Positions 8,710 to 15,798 of a stretch of 64,000 bases of DNA are shown piece by piece. The position numbers and the translations under genes are program-made. Origin of the DNA: Kribbella voronezhensis (GTDB lineage Bacteria > Actinomycetota > Actinomycetes > Propionibacteriales > Kribbellaceae). The stretch spans positions 248,001-312,000 of the forward strand of contig NZ_SOCE01000002.1 of NCBI RefSeq assembly GCF_004365175.1, read 5' to 3'. Within the stretch, counting starts at the first letter, position 1, and every line of letters begins with the position of its first letter. Below the pieces are notes generated by a model. It saw nothing but the letters and a program-made list of their open reading frames with translations, did no database searches and was not told the origin of the DNA.

Positions 8710-9769
8710 CGGCCTCCTCAGGGGAGGGGGGCGCCATGGCGCTGGAGTGCCGCCACCAAACGACCGTCAGCAGGCCGATGATGACCGGCACCAGCTGGAC
8801 GGCGACCCTCCAGACGAGCAGCCCCGCCACGAGATCCGTCGCCTCCACCGCGGTGTGGTCCGAGACGAAGGCCGCGTAGGTCGCGTCCAGGACGCCCGCA
8901 CCCATCAGCGGCAGACCACTCAGCGGATAGACGACCATGAAGCTGCAGAGCATGACGAGGACGACAGGCCCGTCCAGACGGACGCCGACGAAACCCAGGC
9001 ACAGCACCAGCAGACCTGCCTCCACGGCGACCAGGAGCAGTTGGCTGAGGACGGCCGCCCACCCCCGATGGTGCATCCTCTCGGCGCTGTGCGATTGGAA
9101 CGAGACCAGTCGATGCTCCCAGACCGCCGGTGCCTGAGTCGCCGGCCGCAAACGGTGAAGCAAACGGCCCAGTAAGCGTCCGATCGTGGCGGCGGTGCGC
9201 TCGGCGCGCAGGGCGTAGAGCAAGCCACCCAGTAGCGCCGCTGCGCCAGCGCCGAACAGGAGCGCGGACCAGGCGAACGGGGCATAGAAGGTCCGTGCCC
9301 CCCAGAAGATCGCGAAACCCAGCGCTGGTGCGGCCAGCCGGGCGACGTAGAACAAGGTGGTGCTGAGAGCGAGACCGGACGTCGCATCCGTGGTGTCGAC
9401 GCCCCAGGACCGGAGCATGGCGAGCCGCAGTACGACATCGCCTGGGGACGGGGCCAGCGTGGCGACCGCTGCTGCCGCGACATCGCTGACCATCGCTCGG
9501 ACGAAACTCAGGCCGGCCACCAGCAGGGCGAGCGGAGCGGCGAGCAACGAGCGACGGATCAGCATGGCAACCAGCAACACCGCGATCTGCCAGAGACTCA
9601 GATGGGTGAGCGCATGGCCGACTTCGCTCCAGTCCACACCCCGAAGCAACCGCAACAGCAACCACGCCACGATCGCGACGAGAAGGATCCGACCCAGCCG
9701 CAACACGGGCTTCGGTACCTTCCGCCGGTGGGTTGGCGTCGCCGGCGGGGGCGACGAACGGTCGGCCAC
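8696..9769 (-). CDS. LPG-synthase-like flippase domain membrane protein (UPF0104)
   Basis: An integral membrane protein of about 357 residues from the suggested GTG at 9769. The frame stays open to 10021, but a longer product would overlap the divergent gene at 9955 and add only a disordered stretch. About eight membrane segments are visible. The pattern RGVDWSEVGHALTHLSLWQ then LRLAMLRSWGVD, and YPLSGLPLMGAGVLDATYAAF near the end, match the transmembrane domain of lysylphosphatidylglycerol synthase (aminoacyl-lipid flippase) without the synthase domain. Such proteins are generally thought to move lipids across the membrane. The start is uncertain: no strong ribosome site precedes 9769. Confidence 0.75.
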   Translation of the reverse strand: MADRSSPPPATPTHRRKVPKPVLRLGRILLVAIVAWLLLRLLRGVDWSEVGHALTHLSLWQIAVLLVAMLIRRSLLAAPLALLVAGLSFVRAMVSDVAAAAVATLAPSPGDVVLRLAMLRSWGVDTTDATSGLALSTTLFYVARLAAPALGFAIFWGARTFYAPFAWSALLFGAGAAALLGGLLYALRAERTAATIGRLLGRLLHRLRPATQAPAVWEHRLVSFQSHSAERMHHRGWAAVLSQLLLVAVEAGLLVLCLGFVGVRLDGPVVLVMLCSFMVVYPLSGLPLMGAGVLDATYAAFVSDHTAVEATDLVAGLLVWRVAVQLVPVIIGLLTVVWWRHSSAMAPPSPEEAAPSA

Positions 9770-9954
9770 ATCACCAGCCTGCTGATCAGAACTGAAACCA
9801 CCATCCCCCGATCCGGGGGAGCCGATCGGCGTCCGCGCGCCGGCTGCCCGTTCGTCCGTCGACGCGTCGGGCCACTTCGTCGCCCAGGAAGGGTGATGCT
9901 TCGGGGTGCGGGGAGCAGCAGAGTCGTGGCGACGGGCTGTGGAAGGGGCGTCGC

Positions 9955-10182
9955 ATGGGCCACTACGTGATCCGAGTGAAAGGGACCTTGTCGCGCGACC
10001 TGACAGCGGCCTTCCCGTCACTGGCGGTCGATGCCGAGCCCGCGCAAACCGTCCTGCACGGGTATCTCGCCGATCAAGCCGCGCTGGCCGGCATCCTGAA
10101 CCACCTCGACATGCTGGGCATCAACATCCTCGAAGTCACCCAGGTTCCGCCGACCTCGCCTCCAGAAGGCGCGGGAAGCTAG
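9955..10182 (+). CDS. Small conserved protein, paralogue of the gene at 28155
   Basis: A 75-residue protein with a ribosome site (GAAGGGG) before its ATG. It has no recognised named domain. It aligns with the protein at 28155-28430: YVIRVKGTL against YEIRIQGRL, then LADQAALAGIL against IVDQAALHGLL, LGINIL against LGLPLV, and a final QV. The pattern suggests a small alpha/beta fold. Its stop overlaps that of the convergent MarR gene (10179-10182), and it is divergent from the flippase-like gene. Function unknown. Confidence 0.72.
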   Translation: MGHYVIRVKGTLSRDLTAAFPSLAVDAEPAQTVLHGYLADQAALAGILNHLDMLGINILEVTQVPPTSPPEGAGS

Positions 10183-10700
10183 TCGGGGGCCGGCTGCTGG
10201 GAATCGTCGGCTGCCTTGGCGAAGGAGGCCATGCCGCGGATGAGCGCCGTACGGTCGGCGGGTGGCATGGCGGCCAGTACGTCGGTGATCCCGCGGAGCC
10301 GGTTGGCGCGCAGCCGGTTCAGGAGTTTGCGACCCTTCGCGGACACCACCAACTGGACCTGGCGTCGATCGTGACTGGGAGTGCTGCGCAGCAGCAGTCC
10401 GTCATCGGCCAACCGGGTGACCAACCGGCTCGCCGACGGCAGTGACATGTCCAGCAACCGGGCGACATCACCCAACTTCAAGGGCCCGTGCTGCTGGATC
10501 ACCAGCAGGACCCGGACCTGCAGCACCGACAGCTGTCCCGAGGCCGAAAGGGCCCGCAACGTGAGCTCCACCAGCGCCAGCGACGCCTCCTCGACCGCCG
10601 CCGCATCACCGGCCCGGTCCGATCCCGCGCTCGTGTCAGCCGAACCGTCAGGCGAAACCTTTGCGTGTGTCACAACGTCATGGTAGTTGTTGAATGACAA
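10179..10700 (-). CDS. MarR-family transcriptional regulator
   Basis: A protein of up to 173 residues with a winged-helix domain at about residues 55-125: LSVLQVRVLLVIQQHGPLKL, then VARLLDMSLPSASRLVTRL as the recognition helix and DRRQVQLVVSAKGRKLL as the wing. The frame opens with a TTG at 10700. No ribosome site precedes it, and a GTG at 10673 (residue 10) is an alternative. A dyad with arms TGTTG/CAACA overlaps the start and may be its own operator. Likely a repressor sensing a small molecule; targets could include the divergent membrane protein gene at 10775. Confidence 0.85.
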   Translation of the reverse strand: MSFNNYHDVVTHAKVSPDGSADTSAGSDRAGDAAAVEEASLALVELTLRALSASGQLSVLQVRVLLVIQQHGPLKLGDVARLLDMSLPSASRLVTRLADDGLLLRSTPSHDRRQVQLVVSAKGRKLLNRLRANRLRGITDVLAAMPPADRTALIRGMASFAKAADDSQQPAPD

Positions 10701-10705
10701 CAGTT
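10685..10705. promoter_or_regulatory. Candidate MarR operator
   Basis: The dyad has perfect arms TGTTG and CAACA spaced by 5 bp, extended imperfectly (AGTTGTTG against CAACAGTT). It overlaps the proposed TTG start of the MarR gene and lies 70 bp upstream of the divergent gene. TTG/CAA dyads of this size are usual for MarR proteins. Assignment is inferred from position. Confidence 0.4.
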
Positions 10706-10774
10706 ACAGCACGCTAACTGAATTTCGCGGAGCCGTTCGCGTCGCCGGAGCCCTGGTGGAGAAGGGGTGATGCA

Positions 10775-11437
10775 GTGATGAGGAGATACCGCCGGGCGTG
10801 GAAGGCGGCCGGTGGGCTGCTGGCTGCGATCGGGGTTGCCGCCGCGCTGATGATGCTGCCTGTCTCGATCGACGCGGTCGTGTTCGGGATGACCGCCGCG
10901 ATCGCCGGATCCATCAAGTTCAGTCTGGACCTGGCTGCCGATCACCCGGCTCGACGAGCCGCCTACATCGCAGTACCGGTTGCCGTCGGTGCGGGGGTAA
11001 TCGGAGTAGCTGTCTGCGGGTACGCCGCCACCGCGGGGGTCGGGACGGTCGCACTGATCGCGGTGGTTGTCGCCACCAGCCCGAGTGTCGTTTCCGCGCT
11101 GTCCGCCCGCGAATGTGGCGTCGGACCCATGAGCGCTGCCAAGGACGCAGTGGACAGCCCTGCACCTGCGAGGCCCCAGAGCGGACCAGTTGCGCAGCAG
11201 CCGCTGGGCGACCTCAGTGATCTCGAACTGTGCTCCGCCTGGCGGCGCAGCTACCTGGCGCTTCAGCGAGCCACCTCACCCACCGATCGGCTACGGATCG
11301 TCCAGCAACGGCAGGGCTTCCTCGACGAGCTGGAACGGCGCGGACCGCATCAGCTGGCCGAGTGGCTGCACGCCGGAGCCAGAGCGGCCGGCGATCCGGC
11401 CAAGCACTTCCGCCGCGACCCGCACCGAACCTCGTAG
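10775..11437 (+). CDS. Membrane protein of unknown function with conserved C-terminal helical region
   Basis: A 220-residue protein starting at GTG 10775 or ATG 10778, after AGAAGGGGTGA. Residues about 10-105 contain two to three hydrophobic segments. A proline-rich linker (about 120-140) leads to a charged helical module beginning DLSDLELCSAWRRSYLALQ and ending ELERRGPHQLAEWLHAGARA. I recall this C-terminal module from other actinomycete membrane proteins but cannot name it. Divergent from the MarR gene, so possibly its target. The ZIP transporter follows on the same strand. Confidence 0.7.
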   Translation: MMRRYRRAWKAAGGLLAAIGVAAALMMLPVSIDAVVFGMTAAIAGSIKFSLDLAADHPARRAAYIAVPVAVGAGVIGVAVCGYAATAGVGTVALIAVVVATSPSVVSALSARECGVGPMSAAKDAVDSPAPARPQSGPVAQQPLGDLSDLELCSAWRRSYLALQRATSPTDRLRIVQQRQGFLDELERRGPHQLAEWLHAGARAAGDPAKHFRRDPHRTS

Positions 11438-11505
11438 CACCCTGGTGCGTAGCCTGCGGAGGGGCTCGGCAAGGTCTCCGGCCCGGCCAGGGGAAAGGTG
11501 AATGG

Positions 11506-12255
11506 ATGGCGACTTGGCTGCAGGCAGGGCTGTGGGGGCTGCTGGCAGGAGGTGCACTGGTCGTCGGTGCGGCGATCGCCTGGTTCGCGCGGGTCCCGCG
11601 GCAGATCGTGGCCAGCATCATGGCGTTCGGTGCCGGCGTGCTCATCTCGGCCTTGGCCTTCGACCTGGTCGACGAGGCCGAATCGACCGGCGGTCTGCGC
11701 CCGACCGTCATCGGGTTCCTCGGGGGCGCGACGGTGTACGTGGCGGCCAACGTCGTACTCGCCCGTCGTGGCGCCCGGCACCGCAAGCGGTCGGAGGACC
11801 AGCAGCCGTCGGAGGCCGAGCAGCAGGGCAGCGGCACCGCCATCGCGATCGGGGCACTGCTCGACGGCATTCCGGAGTCGGTGGTGCTGGGATTGTCCCT
11901 GCTCAGCGGGCACGGTATCGGCGTAGCGGTCCTGGTCGCCATCTTCATCTCGAACCTTCCCGAAGGTCTGTCCAGTGCTGCCGGGATGAAGCACAGCGGA
12001 CGCAGCGCGCGGTACGTCTTCGGTGTCTGGGGAGGCATCGCCGTGATCAGCGGAGCGGCAGGCCTCCTCGGCGTCGTCTTCCTGGAAGGAGCCGCACCGG
12101 CGACGATCGCCGTCATCACCGCCGTGGCGGCCGGCGCCATCTTGGCGATGGTGGCCGACACGATGATTCCCGAGGCGTTCGAGCGCACCCATCTGTACAC
12201 GGGCCTGATCGCGACCGTCGGCTTCATGGTGTCGTTCGCGGCCGAGCGCCTCTGA
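11506..12255 (+). CDS. ZIP-family metal transporter
   Basis: A 249-residue protein with about eight membrane segments. The second of two close ATGs (11506) gives the conserved frame; GGGGAAAGG lies upstream. ZIP hallmarks are visible: IMAFGAGVLISALAFDLVDE at about 37-56, the metal-site helix GALLDGIPESVVLGL, and IFISNLPEGLSSAAGMKHSG, followed by the final helices with MVADTMIPEAFE. A basic/glutamine-rich cytosolic loop lies between helices 3 and 4. Members move zinc or other divalent metals, usually into the cytosol. A 14-bp palindrome (CCTCTGATCAGAGG) spans its stop codon. Confidence 0.88.
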   Translation: MATWLQAGLWGLLAGGALVVGAAIAWFARVPRQIVASIMAFGAGVLISALAFDLVDEAESTGGLRPTVIGFLGGATVYVAANVVLARRGARHRKRSEDQQPSEAEQQGSGTAIAIGALLDGIPESVVLGLSLLSGHGIGVAVLVAIFISNLPEGLSSAAGMKHSGRSARYVFGVWGGIAVISGAAGLLGVVFLEGAAPATIAVITAVAAGAILAMVADTMIPEAFERTHLYTGLIATVGFMVSFAAERL

Positions 12256-12326
12256 TCAGAGGGCCGGAATTGGTCCTGGATCGGGTCGGGGAACTGGACC
12301 TTATCCGAGGACCGCTTCGCTGCCAG

Positions 12327-12342
12327 GGTGGTGGACACCACC
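12327..12342. promoter_or_regulatory. Inverted repeat before the flavoenzyme gene
   Basis: GGTGGTGGACACCACC has perfect 7-bp arms with a 2-bp centre and ends 22 bp before the start codon of the berberine-bridge-type oxidoreductase. Its size and place suit a repressor operator, but a short RNA hairpin in the leader is equally possible. No regulator gene is adjacent. Confidence 0.3.
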
Positions 12343-12364
12343 ACTTCCGGCAAGGAGCACCCCG

Positions 12365-13654
12365 ATGACCACCACCACTGTCACCTTGGAATTACTGCAC
12401 CCGGGCGAGCCCGGTTACGACGAGGCCCGGACGGTCTGGAACGCGATGGTCGATCGCCGCCCCGCCGTGATCGCCCGCTGCCACAGCACCACCGACGTCG
12501 CCGCCGCGGTCCGGTTCGCCGCGGCCCGGGGCCTGGAGATCGGGGTGCGGTGCGGCGGCCACAACATCGCCGGACTCGCCGTCCCCGAGGCCGGTCTGAT
12601 GATCGACCTGACTCCGATGAACGAGGTCCGCATCGACCCCGACCAACGTCTCGCCCAGGTCCAGGGCGGCGCACTCCTGGGCGAACTGGACCGCGCTGCC
12701 CAGCAGCACGGCCTGGCCACCACCGCCGGGAACGTGTCCCACACCGGCGTCGGCGGTCTCACCCTCGGCGGTGGGATGGGCTGGCTCGCCCGCCAGTACG
12801 GCCTGGCCTGCGACAACGTCGTGTCCTACGAAATGGTCACCGCGACCGGCGACATCGTCACCGCGTCCGCCACCCACAACGCCGACCTGTTCTGGGGCCT
12901 GCGCGGTGGCGGCGGCAACTTCGGCATCGTCACCGCCTTCGAGTTCCGCCTGCACCACATCGGCACCCGCACCCTGGTCGCCGACTTCACGTACTCCACC
13001 GACCAGGCCTTCGCCGTACTACGTGCTTGGCGCGACCTGAACGCCACCGCATCCCGACAGGCCACCTTCACCGCCGGCATTCGCGGCAGCGAGCTCACCG
13101 CAGGTTTCGTCTGGATCGGCGACCCCGCCGACTGTGCCGACCTCATCGCGGTCTTCCGCTCCCTCGGCCCAGTCGTTGCCGAAAGCATCGAAGAGATGCC
13201 CTACCTGACCCTGCAGAGCCGAGACGACAGCGTCCAGGGCCACCGGTTCCGCCGCTACTGGAAGGGCCACTACTTCAAGTCCCTGCCTGACGAGGCCATC
13301 CACGCACTGCTGCGCAACCCCGGCATCGGCGCCAGCCTGCAAGCCTACGGCGGTGCCATCGCAGACGTCCCCGACGAAGACGCCGCCTTCAGCCACCGCG
13401 ACACCCAGTTCGAGTTCGTCACCGCCACCCGCTGGCAGGACCCCGCCGACGACGCCGACCGGATCGCGACGGTGCGCGCCTACGCCGCAACCCTCGACCC
13501 GTACGCCGGCGGCGCCTACCTCAACACCCTCAACGGCGAAAGCATCAACCGCGCCTTCCCGCCGGCCAAACTCGCCCGGCTGACCGAGCTCAAGAACACC
13601 TACGACCCGGCGAACGTCTTCCACCTCAACCAGAACATCCGTCCCACGGCCTGA
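12365..13654 (+). CDS. FAD-binding oxidoreductase, berberine-bridge/PCMH type
   Basis: A 429-residue flavoenzyme with AAGGAG before its ATG. The FAD-binding PCMH domain fills the N-terminal half. H66 in VRCGGHNIAG is the expected attachment point for 8-alpha-histidyl FAD. The second block reads GVGGLTLGGGMGWLARQYG, with no cysteine where bicovalent members have one, so single covalent attachment is expected. The C-terminus has the BBE motif (YLNTLNGESINRAF ... NTYDPANVFHLNQNIRP). Members oxidise sugars, alkaloids or antibiotics; the substrate is unknown. No signal peptide. A DHA2-type efflux pump follows 94 bp later on the same strand. Confidence 0.9.
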   Translation: MTTTTVTLELLHPGEPGYDEARTVWNAMVDRRPAVIARCHSTTDVAAAVRFAAARGLEIGVRCGGHNIAGLAVPEAGLMIDLTPMNEVRIDPDQRLAQVQGGALLGELDRAAQQHGLATTAGNVSHTGVGGLTLGGGMGWLARQYGLACDNVVSYEMVTATGDIVTASATHNADLFWGLRGGGGNFGIVTAFEFRLHHIGTRTLVADFTYSTDQAFAVLRAWRDLNATASRQATFTAGIRGSELTAGFVWIGDPADCADLIAVFRSLGPVVAESIEEMPYLTLQSRDDSVQGHRFRRYWKGHYFKSLPDEAIHALLRNPGIGASLQAYGGAIADVPDEDAAFSHRDTQFEFVTATRWQDPADDADRIATVRAYAATLDPYAGGAYLNTLNGESINRAFPPAKLARLTELKNTYDPANVFHLNQNIRPTA

Positions 13655-13748
13655 CACTCCTTGCGCGCAAGAGCTGAGCTCGGTGTCGATTGCTGGTCAC
13701 TCCGCTCGACGCACTCAGTGAAGACACTCCAGTGGAAGGACCAGATCG

Positions 13749-15218
13749 ATGACACTCGTCTCCGAGGTGGACTCCGTGACGACCGGCAAGCGGCAATGGA
13801 TCGCACTCGGCGTGCTGTGCCTGGCCACCCTGCTCGTTTCGCTGGACCTGTTCGTGATGCTGCTGGCGGTCCCAGCGGTGACCGAGGCGCTCGGTGCGAC
13901 CAGCACGCAGCAGTTGTGGATCCTCGATGTCTACGGGTTCATGGTGGCCGGCCTGATGATCACCATGGGCAACCTGGGTGACCGGCTCGGCCGCCGGCGG
14001 CTGCTGCTGATCGCGGCCGCCGTGTTCGGTGTCGCCTCGATCGTGGCGGCGTACTCCGTGAACCCCGGCATGCTGATCGGCGCCCGCGCGGTGCTCGGCA
14101 TCGCCGGTGCCGCCCTCACGCCGTGCTCGCTCTCGCTGATCTCGACCCTCTTCCCCGACGCGCGACAGCGCGCCACGGCCCTCGGCGTCTGGGCCGGTTG
14201 CTTCACCGTCGGCGCGATTGTCGGTCCGATCGTCGGCGGGGTCCTGCTGAACCACTTCTGGTGGGGATCGGCGTTCCTGATCGGCGTACCGGCGATGGTG
14301 GTGCTGCTGATCGTCGGGCCGATCCTGCTGCCGGAGTACCGCAACGAGCAGGCCGGGCGGATCGACGGACGGAGTGTGCTGCTGTCGCTGGCCGCGATCC
14401 TGCCTGCGATCCACGGTCTGAAGCACCTTGCGTCGCACGGTGCCGATGCGCAGGCCGTCGTCTCGCTCGTCGCCGGTGGAGTGTTCGGATGGGTCTTCGT
14501 ACGGCGCCAGCAGCGGTTGGCCGAGCCGCTGGTCGACGTACGGCTGTTCACGCGTCGCACCTTCAGCGTGGTGCTGGGCAGCATGATGACGTACTCGATG
14601 CTGTCCGGCGGCGTGATGGTGTTCGTCGCGCAGTACTTCCAACTGGTGAAGGGACTGACGCCGTTGGAGGCCGGTCTCGCGTTGGTACCCGGCATGGTGA
14701 CGTCGACGATCGGCTTCCAGTTGGCGCCGCGGCTGGCGCAGCGGATCCGTCCGGGCATCCTGATTCCCGCGGGTGTCGCGTTCACGGTTGCCGGGATGGT
14801 CGTGATGAGCGTGGCGACGTCGACGACCGTGCTGGTGGTCGCGTTCGCAGTGGAGGCGTTCGGGCCGGGCGCGCTGGTCATCCTGGGGACGAACCTGGTG
14901 ATCGGTTCGGTGCCGCCGGAAAAGGCCGGGATGGCCGGTGGGCTGACTCAGACGAGCAACGAGTTCGGGTACTCGCTGGGCATCGCAGTCCTCGGCAGTG
15001 TGGTGACAGCGGCGTACCGGAGTCACATGGAGGGCCGCGGCGGCAACTCACTGGGGGAGGCGGTCACCAAGGGCCTGCCGGCCGACGTACTGGAGCAGGC
15101 TCGCCACGCCTTCACCAGCGGCCTGCACCTGGCCGCGGCGATCACCGCCCTGACCCTGGCCGGCATGGCGACCCTGCTTGCCGTCACCCTGCGGAAGCAG
15201 CCCACGCTGGACCACTGA
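13749..15218 (+). CDS. MFS efflux transporter, DHA2 (14-helix) family
   Basis: A 489-residue protein with about 14 membrane segments. The DHA2 layout is clear: LVSLDLFVMLLAVPAVTEAL in helix 1, the MFS motif NLGDRLGRRRLLL after helix 2, RAVLGIAGAALTPCSLSLIS, and the motif-C-like GCFTVGAIVGPIVGGVLL in helix 5. These pumps export drugs or cationic compounds using the proton gradient. A ribosome site (GGAAGG) lies 12 bp before the ATG. Its position after the flavoenzyme suggests that the substrate or product of that enzyme could be exported, which is an inference. Confidence 0.9.
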   Translation: MTLVSEVDSVTTGKRQWIALGVLCLATLLVSLDLFVMLLAVPAVTEALGATSTQQLWILDVYGFMVAGLMITMGNLGDRLGRRRLLLIAAAVFGVASIVAAYSVNPGMLIGARAVLGIAGAALTPCSLSLISTLFPDARQRATALGVWAGCFTVGAIVGPIVGGVLLNHFWWGSAFLIGVPAMVVLLIVGPILLPEYRNEQAGRIDGRSVLLSLAAILPAIHGLKHLASHGADAQAVVSLVAGGVFGWVFVRRQQRLAEPLVDVRLFTRRTFSVVLGSMMTYSMLSGGVMVFVAQYFQLVKGLTPLEAGLALVPGMVTSTIGFQLAPRLAQRIRPGILIPAGVAFTVAGMVVMSVATSTTVLVVAFAVEAFGPGALVILGTNLVIGSVPPEKAGMAGGLTQTSNEFGYSLGIAVLGSVVTAAYRSHMEGRGGNSLGEAVTKGLPADVLEQARHAFTSGLHLAAAITALTLAGMATLLAVTLRKQPTLDH

Positions 15219-15238
15219 CTCGTGAACCCTCAGCCGTA

Positions 15239-15739
15239 TCACGGAGCGTCGGTGATGCGGAAGTTGAGTTCTACGATCCATTTGGTTTTGCGAGGTTCGG
15301 TGCGGGGGTCGGTGCGGAATGCCTCGTACCTGCAGGCGAAGGCGTCGCCTTCGGCGGTGTCGCGGCGGTCGAAGGTGAGGTTCTGCGCGGCGGACCACTC
15401 GATCAGGGCGCGGTTCGCGCGGAGGGAGTGGTTGCGGTACGTCAGGGTCGCGTAGCGGCCGGCCGGGAGTACGGCCGGCCGCACGCGATCGTCCCCGGCC
15501 AGCGGGCCTGGCGTGACCACGCCCACCTCGAGATCCATCGGACCGCTCATGTCGATCACATGTAGGCGCAGGAAGAACGGGCCGCCGTCCTCGATGCTGT
15601 GACGGACAAGCCAGGCACTCAGCTCGCTGAGCAGCTCGTTCCGGACGCTCAACATGCCGCGGAAGGGCGTGACGACACGGATGCCGACATAGTCCTGCTC
15701 CGCCCGCTCGACAACGCGAGGCGGTTCGAGCAACTCCAT
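15239..15739 (-). CDS. GyrI-like small-molecule-binding protein
   Basis: A 166-residue stand-alone protein with AGGGAGGG before the ATG. It starts MELLEPPRVVERAEQDYVGI and has the GyrI/effector-binding pattern: VVTPFRGMLSVRNELLSEL, then GVVTPGPLAGDDRVRPAVLPAGRYATLTY, and a final strand WIVELNFRIT. GyrI-like domains are ligand pockets found in multidrug-binding regulators and in some free-standing drug-binding proteins. It lies 59 bp downstream of rph on the same strand with no terminator between, so it is probably co-transcribed with the resistance gene. Confidence 0.75.
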   Translation of the reverse strand: MELLEPPRVVERAEQDYVGIRVVTPFRGMLSVRNELLSELSAWLVRHSIEDGGPFFLRLHVIDMSGPMDLEVGVVTPGPLAGDDRVRPAVLPAGRYATLTYRNHSLRANRALIEWSAAQNLTFDRRDTAEGDAFACRYEAFRTDPRTEPRKTKWIVELNFRITDAP

Positions 15740-15798
15740 CTGGCCCTCCCTCGGTCCGCGACCAGTATCAGGCCTGCCCCAGGGGCAGACTCAAACAG

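Noticed and set aside
12249..12262. Palindrome CCTCTGATCAGAGG over the ZIP stop codon
   Set aside because: Seven-bp arms with no loop and no T-run; neither a good terminator nor in an operator position.
13660..13671. Palindrome CTTGCGCGCAAG after the flavoenzyme gene as a second RAE
   Set aside because: It has a CGCG centre instead of the RAE spacing and lacks the flanking G/C runs; a short hairpin or chance is likelier.
13626..15565. Long open frames on both strands over the MFS gene
   Set aside because: Low-complexity products without recognisable motifs; the MFS frame has full family structure.
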